Shown here in pieces: positions 56,096-64,000 of a DNA stretch of 64,000 nucleotides. This DNA is from Phytohabitans flavus (GTDB taxonomy: Bacteria > Actinomycetota > Actinomycetes > Mycobacteriales > Micromonosporaceae): the NCBI RefSeq assembly GCF_011764545.1, contig NZ_AP022870.1, positions 9,306,001 to 9,370,000 of the forward strand. The letters run 5' to 3'. Each line of letters opens with the position of its first letter. The first letter of the stretch is position 1. Made by a program: the position numbers and the translations under genes. The notes beneath the pieces were generated by a model. It was not told the DNA's origin. It did not search any database and saw only the letters and a program-made list of their open reading frames with translations.

Positions 56096-56552
56096 CCGCG
56101 CGGGTGGCGTCGCGGGCCGCCAGCAGCGCGGCGGCCAGCTTCGCGGGGTGGCGGGAGCTGACCACCCAGTACGGCGTGGGGTCCTCCGGGTCGTCGAGCA
56201 CGACCTGCACGGCACCGCCGACCCACGGCCGCTGCACCACGAAGGCGAGCGGGTCGGCGCCAACGCCGAGCACCTCGCGGCGGCCGGAGGCGTCGAGCGG
56301 CACCACGTCGGTGACAAAGCGCACCGGCAGGTGGGCGTCGTCGACGTACAGCTCGCCGCCGGCCACCCGGACCCGGATGCGACCCACCCACCACAGGCCG
56401 GCGACCGCCAGCGGCAGCAGCACGGCGAAGGGCAGCCAGGCGCGGACCCCGGTGGAGCCCATCCAGATCTCGGTCGCGAGGAGGGCGGCGGCACCAAGAC
56501 CAGGCAGCCACAGCCACCACGGAACGATCAGGCGTTCGGCATACTCCTCCAC
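56085..56552 (-). CDS. DUF3093 membrane protein
   Basis: A 155-residue protein with two N-terminal membrane helices (about 10-33 and 40-58) and a C-terminal PH-like domain, including VRVAGGELYVDDAHLPVRFV, WVGGAVQVVLDDPEDPTPYW and SSRHPAKLAAAL. This matches the DUF3093 family (Rv2698), located beside dut in mycobacteria. The GTG at 56552 has GGAGG upstream. Function unknown. It overlaps the converging upstream gene by 11 bp at its 3' end. Confidence 0.85.
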   Translation of the reverse strand: MEEYAERLIVPWWLWLPGLGAAALLATEIWMGSTGVRAWLPFAVLLPLAVAGLWWVGRIRVRVAGGELYVDDAHLPVRFVTDVVPLDASGRREVLGVGADPLAFVVQRPWVGGAVQVVLDDPEDPTPYWVVSSRHPAKLAAALLAARDATRAATR

Positions 56553-56727
56553 GGAGGTGAGGGTACGTCCCGGCGCCCCCACCCTGACACGCGAGGCGCC
56601 AGCGAGTGAGCATCGCAGGGCCGGCCACGGCCCGAGGAGCGGAGCGAGCGCGAAGCCGAGCAATGAGATACGGCAGGATGGAGGGTGCGGCAACCCTCCG
56701 CAAGCCCTGTGAACGAAAGAGACAGAC

Positions 56728-57198
56728 GTGACCGACGCTGTGCCCGTACCGGTGCGCCGGCTCGACCCGGACCTGCCGCTGCCGGAGTACGCCCATCCGG
56801 GGGACGCGGGTGCCGACCTCGTGGCGGCCGAAGACGTGGAGATCGCGCCGGGCGAGCGTGCCCTGGTGGGGACCGGCGTGGCGATCGCGCTGCCGGAGGG
56901 GTTCGTGGGGCTTGTGCACCCGCGTTCCGGCCTCGCCGCGCGGCTGGGCGTGACGGTGCTGAACGCGCCCGGCACGGTCGACGCCGGCTACCGGGGCGAG
57001 ATCAAGGTCAACCTGGTCAACCACGACCGGGCCACGACTGCCAAGATCTCCCGGGGTGACCGGATCGCACAGCTCGTGGTGCAGCGGGTCGAGCGGGCCG
57101 CGTTCCAGCTCGTCGACGTGCTGCCCGACTCCAGCCGCGGGGCGGGCGGGCACGGTTCGACCGGTGGGCACGCGGGCCTGGTTGGGGAGGTGCGTTGA
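56728..57198 (+). CDS. dut: dUTP diphosphatase Dut
   Basis: A 156-residue homotrimeric enzyme that hydrolyses dUTP to dUMP, keeping uracil out of DNA and feeding dTMP synthesis. The five family motifs are visible: [34 protein letters not shown] and [11 protein letters not shown]. The GTG start lies 16 bp after a GAAAGAGAC site. The stop overlaps the start of the next gene (TGATG). Confidence 0.95.
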   Translation: MTDAVPVPVRRLDPDLPLPEYAHPGDAGADLVAAEDVEIAPGERALVGTGVAIALPEGFVGLVHPRSGLAARLGVTVLNAPGTVDAGYRGEIKVNLVNHDRATTAKISRGDRIAQLVVQRVERAAFQLVDVLPDSSRGAGGHGSTGGHAGLVGEVR

Positions 57199-58472
57199 TG
57201 TTCTCGCGACGGCGAGAGGGCGGACGGCACGCGCGGGACAACAACCAGCGCCGGGGCCGCCCGGAGGAGAACGAGCAGCCGGCCGAGACCGAGCCGGAGG
57301 TGCCGAGCGTCGGACCGTACGACGCGTCCGAGGCCCCGGAGGGCGTGCAGCGGCTCGACCTGGGCAGCCTCCAGATCCCCGCGATCGACGGCGTCGAGGT
57401 GCGGGTGCAGGCCAACCCTGACGGGGTGGTGCAGCAGGTCGTGCTCGTGCACGGGGAAAACGCCCTCCAGCTGGGCGTCTTCGCCGCGCCGCGGAGCGAG
57501 GGCATCTGGGACGAGGTACGCGCCGAGATCCGCAAGTCGCTCTTCGACGACGGCGTGGCCGCGGAGGAGACCGACGGTGAGTACGGGATCGAGCTGCGCG
57601 CCCGTGTGCGTACCCCGGAGGGCATGACCGACCTGCGCTTCGTCGGCGTCGACGGCCCGCGGTGGATGGTCCGCGGCGTGTACCAGGGGCATGCGGCGGT
57701 CGACCCGTCCGGCGCCGGCCCGCTGCTGGACTGCATGCACGGTCTGGTGGTCGACCGCGGCCAGGAGGCCAAGCCGGTGCGCGAGCCGCTCCCGCTGCGC
57801 CTGCCGAAGGAGCTTGCCGCGCAGGCCCAGCAGGGCCAGGCACAGGAAGCCGCGCCGGAGGTCGAGGTCGACGACACGCCGCCGCCGGTCAACGGCGCCG
57901 GCCCGAGCCAGCCGCCCGGTCGCAGGCCGTCCCCCGCCCACGCCGCACCTAAACCTCAGGGTCGACCGACGTCGATCGACGTGTTGCCCGCGGACGCGTA
58001 CGCTGGCAGGGGCCGGCGGGCGCCGGTTCAGGGTGTGTCATCCACAAGATCCACCGGACACACCCCCATCGAGGAGGCTGACCCCAAGGTCATGGCGACC
58101 GACCACACCACATCTTCGGTACGCCGGTTCTTCCAGCGCCTCACCGCGAGCGAGGCGGAGCTCGACGCGGAGGAGCTCCAGCGGGAGAGCGCGGAGTCCG
58201 GTTCCACCCTCGCGGGCATGTGTCGCCGCGGTCAGCTCGTCTCGGTGTGCGGCCGGTTGCGCACCGTGGTCTACACTCCACGGACCAACCTCCCGACGCT
58301 GGAGGCTGACCTGTACGACGGCAGTGACGTGGTCACGCTGGTGTGGCTCGGCCGCCGGCACATCGCCGGCATCGAGCCCGGCCGGCAGTTGACGGCGCGC
58401 GGTCGCGTCGCGGTACGTGACGACCGTAAAGTCATCTACAACCCGTACTACGAGCTGGAAGCGCCTCGATAG
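57198..58472 (+). CDS. DUF3710 protein fused in frame to an OB-fold protein
   Basis: One open frame of 424 residues. Residues 1-250 are DUF3710 (PYDASEAPEGVQRLDLGSLQ, VVLVHGENALQLGVFAAPRS, LRFVGVDGPRWMVRGVYQG). A linker of about 50 residues (VSSTRSTGHTPIEEADPKV) leads to a nucleic-acid-binding OB-fold domain from residue 299 (MATDHTTSSVRRFFQRLTAS, GMCRRGQLVSVCGRLRTVVY, HIAGIEPGRQLTARGRVAV). Elsewhere these are usually two genes (Rv2696c and Rv2694c types), and an ATG at 58092 begins the second module. The fusion may be real, or a lost stop or sequence error may have joined them. Position after dut is conserved. Confidence 0.8.
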   Translation: MFSRRREGGRHARDNNQRRGRPEENEQPAETEPEVPSVGPYDASEAPEGVQRLDLGSLQIPAIDGVEVRVQANPDGVVQQVVLVHGENALQLGVFAAPRSEGIWDEVRAEIRKSLFDDGVAAEETDGEYGIELRARVRTPEGMTDLRFVGVDGPRWMVRGVYQGHAAVDPSGAGPLLDCMHGLVVDRGQEAKPVREPLPLRLPKELAAQAQQGQAQEAAPEVEVDDTPPPVNGAGPSQPPGRRPSPAHAAPKPQGRPTSIDVLPADAYAGRGRRAPVQGVSSTRSTGHTPIEEADPKVMATDHTTSSVRRFFQRLTASEAELDAEELQRESAESGSTLAGMCRRGQLVSVCGRLRTVVYTPRTNLPTLEADLYDGSDVVTLVWLGRRHIAGIEPGRQLTARGRVAVRDDRKVIYNPYYELEAPR

Positions 58473-58474
58473 AC

Positions 58475-59125
58475 ATGACGACGCAGCCGGAGGACGACGA
58501 AGAACGCCTGCCCAGCTTCGCCGAGCAGATGGCCGACCAGCTGGGCGGCTGGCGGGGTCTGGTCGAGTCGAGCGTGCCGGTCGTGGTGTTCGTCTTCGTC
58601 AACATCATCGCGGACCTCAACCCGGCCCTCATCGCCTCGGTCGGCGTGGCGCTGGCCATCGCCGCCCTCCGCCTGATCCAGCGCCGCCCCATCCGCCACG
58701 CGCTCAACGGGCTGTTCGGCGTGGGCGTCGGCGCGTTCATCGCGTGGCGTACGGGTGACGAAAAGGACTTCTACCTGCCCGGCATCCTGTACGGGATCGG
58801 CTACGGCCTGGCCCTGCTCCTCTCGGTGGCCGTCCGGCAGCCGCTGGTGGGCTGGATCTGGTCCGTGATCGTCGCCGGTGGCAAGTCCGAGTGGCGCACC
58901 GACCCGAAGCTGATCCGCCTGTTCAGCCGCCTCACCGTGCTCTGGGGCGTGGTGTGGCTGGCCAAGGTGGGCGTGCAGGCCGCGCTGTACCTCGCCGACC
59001 AGGACACCGCGCTGGGCATCGCCCGGCTCGTGCTCGGCTACCCGCCGTACCTGCTGCTGCTCGCCTTCACGGTCTGGGCCGTACGCCGTGTGACCAAGTC
59101 GGTGCCCGAGGCGGCGACAGCCTAG
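58475..59125 (+). CDS. DUF3159 membrane protein
   Basis: A 216-residue protein with about five membrane helices. The start MTTQPEDDEERLPSFAEQMA is cytoplasmic and acidic, then VPVVVFVFVNIIADLNPALI and GVGVGAFIAWRTGDEKDFYL. The DUF3159 pattern is conserved in Actinobacteria (Rv2693c type) and it may be a channel or transporter; function is unproven. It is 2 bp from the upstream stop, so cotranscribed with it. The 3' end overlaps the opposing TrkA gene by 4 bp. Confidence 0.87.
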   Translation: MTTQPEDDEERLPSFAEQMADQLGGWRGLVESSVPVVVFVFVNIIADLNPALIASVGVALAIAALRLIQRRPIRHALNGLFGVGVGAFIAWRTGDEKDFYLPGILYGIGYGLALLLSVAVRQPLVGWIWSVIVAGGKSEWRTDPKLIRLFSRLTVLWGVVWLAKVGVQAALYLADQDTALGIARLVLGYPPYLLLLAFTVWAVRRVTKSVPEAATA

Positions 59126-59811
59126 TTGCCCCCGCGGGTGCGTTCGACGCTGTCGGCGCCCAGGATCACCGCGCGGACCGTGTCCTCGACCTCGGCGGTG
59201 CACACGAAGATCAGCTCGTCGCCGGCCTCGATCGGGTCGTCCGGGGTGGGTACGAGCACCCGCTTGCCGCGCAGGATGGCGACGAGCGCCGCGTCCCGGG
59301 GCAGCGGCACGGCGTGCACGGGATGGCCGACGTAGGGCGCGGTGGGCGGCAGCGTGATCTCGACCAGGTTGGCCTCACCCTGCCGGAACGTCATCAGCCG
59401 CACCAGGTCGCCCACCGTGACCGCCTCCTCGACCAGCGCGGCCATCACGCGCGGCTTGCTAACCGCCACGTCGACGCCCCACTGCTCGGTGAAGAGCCAC
59501 TCGTTCTCCGCGCGGTTGACCCGGGCGACCACCCGCGGTACCGCGAACTCGGTCTTGGCCAGCAGCGACACCACCAGGTTGACCTTGTCGTCGCCGGTGG
59601 CGGCCACGACCACGTCACAGCTGGAGAGCGCGGCCTCTTCGAGGCTGGCCAGCTCGCAGGCGTCGGCCAGCACCCACTCGGCGGCCGGCACCCGCTCGGG
59701 GCGGAGCATCTTCGGCTGGCGCTCGATCAGCATCACCTGGTGGCCGTTTTCGATCAGCTCCTGAGCGATCGAGCGGCCCACGTTGCCCGCTCCGGCGATC
59801 GCGACCCGCAT
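59122..59811 (-). CDS. TrkA family potassium uptake regulator (CeoC-like)
   Basis: A 229-residue RCK protein. The Rossmann N-terminal domain begins VAIAGAGNVGRSIAQELIEN, with VVVAATGDDKVNLVVSLLAK; the C-terminal TrkA-C domain covers about 145-220. It binds NAD(H) or nucleotides and gates a potassium transporter. The second TrkA gene ends 2 bp away, reproducing the mycobacterial ceoB-ceoC pair (Rv2691-Rv2692). Confidence 0.9.
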   Translation of the reverse strand: MRVAIAGAGNVGRSIAQELIENGHQVMLIERQPKMLRPERVPAAEWVLADACELASLEEAALSSCDVVVAATGDDKVNLVVSLLAKTEFAVPRVVARVNRAENEWLFTEQWGVDVAVSKPRVMAALVEEAVTVGDLVRLMTFRQGEANLVEITLPPTAPYVGHPVHAVPLPRDAALVAILRGKRVLVPTPDDPIEAGDELIFVCTAEVEDTVRAVILGADSVERTRGGN

Positions 59812-59813
59812 CG

Positions 59814-60479
59814 CTACCGGCTCCCTTCCGGCGCGGTGCTGGCGACCAGGCTCACGCGCTCCGCGATGTCGTCGGTGACCAGCATGTACACCTGGTCGCC
59901 CTCCTGAAGGATGGTCGAGTGGCTGGCCAGCGTGCCGATGCCGAAGCGGGTCAGGTACGCGACCCGGGTGCCGGTGACCGACTCCAGCTGCTTGACCGGG
60001 TGGCCGTACCAGTCCTTGTGCAGCGGCACCTCGATGATCGAGACGGTACTGGTGGGGTCGCGGAAGATCTCCACCGTGCCCTCGGGCACGAGCTGGCGCA
60101 GGATGCGGTCGGCGGTCCACCGCACGGTGGCCACGGTCGGGATGCCGAGCCGCTCGTACACCTCGGCGCGCCTCTGGTCGTAGATGCGCGCCACGACGCG
60201 GGAGACGCCGAACGTCTCGCGGGCCAACCGGGCCGAGATGATGTTGGAGTTGTCGCCGCTGGAGACCGCGGCGAACGCGTCGGCCCGCTCGATCCCGGCC
60301 TCCCGCAGCACGTCGCCGTCGAAGCCGATGCCGGTGACCGTGATGCCGCCGAAGTCGGGGCCCAGCCGCCGGAACGCGTCGGAGTTCTGGTCGATCACCG
60401 CGACCGAGTGGTCGCGCGCCTCCAGGGTGTGCGCGAGGGTCGAGCCGACCCGCCCGCAACCCATGATCACCACGTGCAC
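59814..60479 (-). CDS. TrkA family potassium uptake regulator (CeoB-like)
   Basis: A 221-residue RCK protein starting VHVVIMGCGRVGSTLAHTLE (GTG at 60479). It has the Rossmann NAD-binding core, including HSVAVIDQNSDAFRRLG and AVSSGDNSNIISARLARETF, and a TrkA-C domain (about 145-220; FRDPTSTVSIIEVPLHKDWY). It forms a pair with the CeoC-like gene. The membrane partner is not encoded in the window. Confidence 0.9.
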   Translation of the reverse strand: MHVVIMGCGRVGSTLAHTLEARDHSVAVIDQNSDAFRRLGPDFGGITVTGIGFDGDVLREAGIERADAFAAVSSGDNSNIISARLARETFGVSRVVARIYDQRRAEVYERLGIPTVATVRWTADRILRQLVPEGTVEIFRDPTSTVSIIEVPLHKDWYGHPVKQLESVTGTRVAYLTRFGIGTLASHSTILQEGDQVYMLVTDDIAERVSLVASTAPEGSR

Positions 60480-60570
60480 TCCGTGACTCTCCTCTCGTTT
60501 CCGCGAGAAGCCTCCCACGTGATCGCCTCAGACGGGTGATCGGCCACCCCGCCACGTAGCATCGGCGCTT

Positions 60571-62569
60571 GTGGCCAGTCCCACCTCTCTGCTGAAGCGG
60601 CTGCTGGTCGGCCGGCCTTTCCGGTCCGACCGGCTTCAGCACACCCTGCTGCCGAAGCGGATCGCGCTGCCCGTGTTCGCCTCGGACGCGCTCTCCAGCG
60701 TGGCCTACGCGCCGGACGAGATCCTGCTGACCCTCTCGATCGCGGGGGCCAGCGCGTATTTCTACTCGCCGTGGGTGGCGCTGGCCGTCGTCGTGGTGAT
60801 GCTCACAGTGGTGGCGAGCTACCGGCAGAACGTGCATGCGTACCCGTCGGGTGGCGGCGACTACGAGGTGGCGACCGTCAACCTGGGGGCCAAGGCGGGC
60901 GTGGGGTGGCGAGCGCGCTGATGGTCGACTACGTGCTGACCGTGGCCGTGTCGACCTCGTCCGGCGTCGCCAACCTGGGGTCGGTCATCCCGTGGGTGGC
61001 GGAGCACAAGGTGGCGGTGGCGGTGGCGGCCGTGGCACTGCTGACCGCGATGAACCTGCGGGGCCTGCGCGAGTCGGGTACGGCGTTCGCGATCCCGACG
61101 TACGGCTTCATGATCGTCATCATCGGCATGCTCCTGACCGGCCTGGTCCGCATCTTCGTGCTCGGTGAGGACCTGCGTGCGCCGAGCGCCGACCTGCTGA
61201 TCGCGGCCGAGGACGACCACCTGACCGGCTTCGCGATGGTGTTCCTGCTCTTGCGGACGTTCTCGTCGGGCTGCGCGGCGCTGACCGGTGTGGAGGCGAT
61301 CTCCAACGGCGTGCCCGCGTTCCGGCCGCCCAAGAGCCGCAACGCCGCGACCACGCTGCTGCTGCTCGGTGTCGTCGCGGTCACGATGCTGGTCGGCATC
61401 GTGTGGCTGTCCCGCCTGACCCACCTTCAGTTCGTCGAGGACCCGGCGCTCCAGATCGTGGGGGGACCGCCCGGGTACGAGCAGAAGACCGTGACCACCC
61501 AGCTCGGCGAGGCGGTCTTCGGCACCGGAGTGCTGCTCTACGTGGTAGCGGCCGCGACCGCGCTGATCCTCTTCCTGGCCGCGAACACCGCGTTCAACGG
61601 CTTCCCGGTCCTCGGCTCGATCCTGGCCCAGGACCGCTACCTGCCGCGCCAGCTGCACACCCGCGGCGACCGGCTGGCGTTCTCCAACGGCATCATCCTG
61701 TTGGCGCTCTTCGCGATCTTGCTGATCGTGGCGTTCCAGGCCGAGGTCACACGGCTGATCCAGCTGTACATCGTGGGTGTGTTCGTATCGTTCACGCTGT
61801 CGCAGATCGGCATGATCCGCCACTGGAACAGGCTGCTGCCCCGCACCCGTGATCTTGAGCAGCGCCGCCGCATGATGCGCTCGCGGGCCATCAACGCGTT
61901 CGGTGCCGTGATGACCGGTACGGTGCTGGTGATCGTGCTGATCACGAAGTTCTTGCTCGGCGCGTGGATCGCGATCGCCGCGATGGCTGTGATCTACGTG
62001 ACCATGCTGGCCATCCGCAAGCACTACGACACGGTCTCCCGCGAGCTCACCCCGGACGAGGACCGGCAGGTGCTGCCCGCCCGAAACCACGCGGTCGTGC
62101 TGGTCAGCAAGGTGCACCTGCCGACGCTGCGGGCGCTCGCGTACGCCCAGGCCACCCGCCCCGACTCGCTCACCGCGGTCACGGTCAACGTCGACGACAA
62201 GGACACCCGGCAGATCCAGCAGGAGTGGGAGCGCCGCGAGATCCCGGTACCGCTCACCGTCGTCGACTCGCCCTACCGGGAGATCACCAACCCGATCGTC
62301 GACTTCGTCAAGTCGGTCCGCCGCAGCTCACCCCGGGACGTGGTCACCGTCTTCATCCCGGAGTACGTCCTGGGCAGGTGGTGGGAGAACATCCTGCACA
62401 ACCAGAGCGCGCTGCGTATCAAGGGGCGGTTGCTCTTCGAGCCGGGTGTGATGGTGACAAGCGTGCCGTGGCAGCTCGCCTCCTCCGCCGCCAAAGACCT
62501 CGACCGCCTCGACCGTGACCTGGCCCGCGGTCCCGCCCGCGGCCCCGCGACCGGACACCGCGGCAGTGA
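60571..62569 (+). CDS. APC family amino acid permease (frameshifts as sequenced)
   Basis: A large membrane transporter of about 666 residues with about 12 helices (MASPTSLLKRLLVGRPFRSD, ALPVFASDALSSVAYAPDEI) and a cytoplasmic C-terminal domain (HAVVLVSKVHLPTLRALAYA). The frame breaks at GGGG 60903-60906: one extra G restores NLGAKAGVGVASALMVDYVLTV. The 3' end is uncertain: as sequenced the frame runs on to 62819 through the next gene, but a further one-base deletion in the C-rich stretch 62530-62546 would end it at 62567-62569 with a GTGA overlap with the methyltransferase. Corresponds to Rv2690c. The substrate is unknown. Confidence 0.85.
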
Positions 62570-63734
62570 TTCTCGAACGCGTCACCCTCGACGTCGGCCC
62601 GGTCGCGCACGGCGGACACTGCGTGGCACGCCTAGGCGAACCACCGGGGCGGGTGGTGTTCGTCCGGCACGCCCTGCCCGGCGAGCGGGTGATCGCCGAG
62701 ATCACCGAGGAGCATCCCGGGTACCTGCGCGCCGACGCGGTCTCCGTGCTGGAGGCTTCGCCGGACCGCGTCGCGCCGCCCTGCCCGTTCGCCCGGCCCG
62801 ACGCATGCGGCGGCTGTGACCTCCAGCACGTGGCGCCGGCCGCCCAGCTGGAGTGGAAGGCCGCCGTCGTACGCGAGCAGTTGGCCAGGCTCGCCGGGCT
62901 GCCCGACTTCCCAGTAGTCGTGGAGCCGCTGCCCGGCGGCCCGCTCGGTTGGCGCACGCGGGTCCGGTACACGGTGGATGCCGCCGGCCGGCCGGGGCTG
63001 CTCAAGCACCGCTCGCACGAGGTGGTGCCGATCGACCGCTGCCGGATCGCCCACCCGGCCATCCAGGAGCTGCCGGTCACCGCGCGCACGTGGCCCTCGG
63101 CGTCCACAGTAGACACAGTGGCTCCTGCCGAGGGGCCGGCCGCCGTCGGTCCGGACGGTGACTTCGACGGCCCGGTCGCCGAGCGGGCGGTGGGTCGGGA
63201 GTGGACGCTGCCGGCCGACGCCTTCTGGCAGGTGCACCCCGCTGCCGCGGACACCCTGGCCGGCGCCGTGCTCGACATGCTGGAGCCGCGGCACGGCGAG
63301 TCGGCCTGGGACCTGTACGGCGGTGCCGGCCTCTTCGCCGCCGCGCTCGCCGCCAAGCTCGGTCCGGACGCCCCGATCACGCTCGTCGAGTCGGCACCGC
63401 CGGCGGTCGTCGCCGCCCGTACCAACCTCGCCGACCTGGCCGGCCCGCGCGTGGTGTCGTCCACAGTGGAGGCGGCGTTGCGCCGACGGCGCGTGGAAGG
63501 TCCGGTGGACCTTGTCGTGCTCGACCCACCCCGCACCGGCGCCGGCGCCGCGGTGACCAAGGCCGTGATGGCCGCGGGCCCGCGGGCCGTCGCGTATGTC
63601 GCCTGCGACCCGGCGGCCTTCGCCGGGACGTACGCACGTTCCGGGACGGTGGATGGCGGCTCGCGACGCTCCGGGCGTTCGACCTGTTTCCCATGACGCA
63701 CCACGTCGAATGCGTGGGGCTGTTGTTGCCCTGA
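62566..63734 (+). CDS. TRAM domain-containing class I methyltransferase, RumA/TrmA-like (one-base frameshift as sequenced)
   Basis: A protein of about 389 residues, Rv2689c type. The N-terminal TRAM domain reads VILERVTLDVGPVAHGGHCV and VRHALPGERVIAEI. The 4Fe-4S motif CPFARPDACGGC is followed by the RumA-like body, with the SAM-binding segment DLYGGAGLFAAALAAKLG and VLDPPRTGAG. The final catalytic block YVACDPAAFAG is broken at GGG 63625-63627: one extra G leads to DVRTFRDGGWRLATLRAFDL and a normal end MTHHVECVGLLL. Expected to make 5-methyluridine in RNA. The start at 62566 begins the TRAM domain; the frame also extends to a GTG at 62515. Confidence 0.87.
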
Positions 63735-63813
63735 TTCGGGCTCGCTCGCTTTTGGGTTTTCGCGCTTTGGGTGCTTACCCGCGCTTTCCGCTCCGAGGGT
63801 GAGCGGTGGCGGG

Positions 63814-64000
63814 CTATACGGCGGGCGGCGGAATGGCGGAAGCGGGCTGCGTGAGGGTCGCTGACTGGCGCGCCGCCCGAACAGAGGAAAGCCGGCCGCG
63901 GACACGCACGACCGCGACGACCAGCAGCACAAACGGCAGCAAAGGCAGGGAGAGCAGCAGAATGACGAGCATCGCGAGCGACTGACCGGCGCCGGAACCG
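63814..64000 (-). CDS. C-terminal end of a membrane protein gene, partial
   Basis: The minus strand is open from the window edge for 62 codons to a stop at 63814-63816. The translation has a polar start, a hydrophobic membrane helix (SLAMLVILLLSLPLLPFVLL), a basic RVRGR stop-transfer and a Thr/Pro/Ala-rich tail. This looks like the C-terminal membrane anchor of a larger protein, but the small length keeps it tentative. Confidence 0.45.
   Translation of the reverse strand, partial: GSGAGQSLAMLVILLLSLPLLPFVLLVVAVVRVRGRLSSVRAARQSATLTQPASAIPPPAV

Overview
The window is very high-GC DNA with dense genes, frequent GTG and TTG starts and many 4-base start/stop overlaps. Gene order follows the Mycobacterium tuberculosis Rv2733c to Rv2689c block (as I recall it): miaB, DUF349, LigB-like, miaA, dapF, hflX, lexA, LysM, nrdR, ideR, sigB, DUF3099, DUF3039, sigA, suhB-like, LytR_C, DUF4193, DUF3093, dut, DUF3710, OB-fold, DUF3159, two TrkA proteins, permease, TRAM methyltransferase. 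Together with class II NrdJ, Spo0M and a secreted GH5-CBM2 cellulase, this points to a filamentous actinomycete, most likely Micromonosporaceae; I cannot fix the genus.

Layout. 1-645: 3' end of miaB. 656-2278: secreted endoglucanase. 2411-4823: repeat island holding an IS1182-type element. 4950-7941: MMPL exporter with a divergent TetR regulator and tandem operators. 8003-12399: DUF349, LigB-like, miaA, dapF, lipoprotein. 12463-12967: second repeat island. 13029-17613: malic enzyme, hflX, secreted/membrane protein. 17657-22902: lexA, SOS-type LysM protein, nrdR, nrdJ (DNA damage and dNTP supply). 23185-24723: IS4-type element inserted inside a repeat copy. 24806-28322: small beta-barrel-like protein, EamA transporter, LhgO, lipoprotein. 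28428-29356: third island. 29527-37130: IdeR-like regulator, sulfurtransferase, AcuC deacetylase, ECF sigma with membrane partner, Pat-type acetyltransferase, methyltransferase. 37135-49984: group 2 sigma, Spo0M, dtd, methyltransferase, DUF985, sugar dehydrogenase, HTH protein, HhH-GPD protein, toxin-antitoxin pair, pseudouridine genes, TRIC-like channel, helicase. 50017-50832: fourth island. 50952-63734: DUF7455, principal sigma, inositol phosphatase and the conserved dut block.

Two patterns cross the window. First, a dispersed repeat of about 70 bp (called R1 here) occurs at least eight times, mostly as inverted pairs bounding ORF-free islands of about 0.5 to 0.9 kb that also hold hairpins, a MITE-like element and a recurring CCGATCAAGG motif. 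Second, at least nine single-base deletions in G/C runs break eight conserved genes, including rpoD and nrdJ. Undercalled homopolymers in the assembly explain this better than gene decay, so those genes are annotated as full-length CDSs with the break noted.
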